Positions 55,743-56,302 of a DNA stretch of 56,302 bases are shown here, piece by piece (position 1 is the first letter of the stretch; each line of letters begins with the position of its first letter). The stretch comes from Actinomycetota bacterium (GTDB taxonomy: Bacteria > Actinomycetota > Actinomycetes > Nanopelagicales > Nanopelagicaceae). The notes under the pieces were generated by a model. That model made no database searches. It saw nothing but the letters and a program-made list of their open reading frames with translations, and was not told the DNA's origin. The translations under genes were made by a program, and so were the position numbers. The stretch is from the NCBI GenBank assembly GCA_947372965.1, contig CANBVR010000003.1, positions 1 to 56,302 of the forward strand, written 5' to 3'.

Positions 55743-56302
55743 GCACTAATCCTCTCATATGCAAGACGCATCTGATCGGAGGTTAATTCCTCGAGCCAAA
55801 TTGGTTCGCCGATATTCTTTAATCCAATAAATCGAATTTGATTTCCACGACTTTTCTTATCTCCACCCATATACCCGAGAAGCTCGTCAAAAGCAGTGCC
55901 TTCGTAACTAACTCTAAGATCCAAGGAATCCAATAAGTTTCGATGAAGATCAATATCACTTTGCGAGAGCCCGAAATCGCGGCTGAGCTCAGCTGCATAC
56001 ACCAGACCGATTGCTACCGCCTCACCGTGACGCCATTTGTAGCCCTCACGCTTCTCGATCGCGTGCCCAAGTGTGTGACCATAGTTCAATATCTCGCGTA
56101 GTTTTCCTTCTTTGAAATCAGAACTAACGACCTTGGCTTTTACTCCTACTGAACGCTCAATCAACTCAGCAATATTCTTCTTGGTATCAGAGAGAAGGTC
56201 CAAAATTTTCAAATCAGATATCAACCCGGACTTCACTACCTCTGCCATGCCAGCCTTGTAATCACGGCTTGGCAAAGTAGAAAGAAATGATAAATCAATG
56301 AA
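55739..56302 (-). CDS. aroB: 3-dehydroquinate synthase, C-terminal part (cut by window end)
   Basis: The frame stays open to the window edge, so the N-terminal NAD domain lies beyond. The visible 187 residues include GMAEVVKSGLI, REILNYGHTLGHAIEKREGY and HGEAVAIGL, the zinc-binding segments. It makes 3-dehydroquinate from DAHP. The TTG at 56275 is internal (TLPSRDYKAGMAE is continuous with upstream codons), so the true start is outside. Confidence 0.93.
   Translation of the reverse strand, partial: FIDLSFLSTLPSRDYKAGMAEVVKSGLISDLKILDLLSDTKKNIAELIERSVGVKAKVVSSDFKEGKLREILNYGHTLGHAIEKREGYKWRHGEAVAIGLVYAAELSRDFGLSQSDIDLHRNLLDSLDLRVSYEGTAFDELLGYMGGDKKSRGNQIRFIGLKNIGEPIWLEELTSDQMRLAYERISA

Noticed and set aside
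1-56302. CRISPR arrays, insertion sequences, prophage or attachment sites
   Set aside because: No regularly spaced repeats, transposase, integrase or tRNA-adjacent duplication was seen; every sizeable stretch is explained by core genes.

Overview
The window is a gene-dense stretch of an actinobacterial chromosome with low-to-mid 40s % GC (judged by eye). It holds 58 protein-coding genes and one tRNA, and no gap between genes reaches 300 bases. Actinobacterial markers are mycothiol ligase MshC, PafB/PafC, HelY, an actinobacterial-type integration host factor, a BldD-type regulator, GarA, FtsR, and the DUF3090/SCO1664-type gene set. Gene order matches several Mycobacterium and Streptomyces loci. 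The low GC, constant gene overlaps and missing loci suggest a streamlined free-living lineage, such as the freshwater Nanopelagicales (acI) group. That placement is inference. No insertion sequence, phage gene or CRISPR array was seen, so this is core genome rather than an accessory island.

Layout. (1) 1-8753, plus strand: tyrA end, fused cmk-der, CDP-alcohol phosphatidyltransferase, gcvH, garA, ftsR, bifunctional nuclease, MerR regulator, gcvP; this resembles M. tuberculosis Rv1822-Rv1832. (2) 8790-16568, minus: polyprenol-phosphate-mannose synthase, 5'-3' exonuclease, helY, lipid kinase, tatC, tatA, pafC, pafB. (3) 16668-18730: FKBP lipoprotein, trmI, HAD phosphatase; the Pup-proteasome genes usually found here are absent. 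(4) 18727-25450, minus: metH, mshC and a three-gene kinase-like/DUF3090/phosphatase set. (5) 25499-33850: mixed metabolism, tRNA-Leu(GAG), tdk, two membrane proteins, ung, an ABC ATPase, serB. (6) 33854-53660, minus: 19 closely packed genes covering de novo pyrimidine synthesis (pyrR-B-C-carA-carB-pyrK-D-F), an IHF-guanylate kinase fusion, rpoZ, coaBC, metK, priA, def, fmt, rsmB, rpe, hisE, hisG. (7) 53770-56302: bldD-like regulator, nusB, efp, aroQ, aroB (cut by the window edge).

The most striking signal is regulatory. At least 16 genes carry a TANNNT hexamer exactly six bases before the start codon, the geometry expected for leaderless transcripts. The pyr operon is an exception: pyrR has a short leader with a sequence matching the PyrR-binding loop consensus, two bases upstream of a strong Shine-Dalgarno sequence. 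Other points of note are the nucleoid protein-guanylate kinase fusion, a BldD-type regulator with an intact c-di-GMP signature, and PafBC kept without the adjacent proteasome locus.
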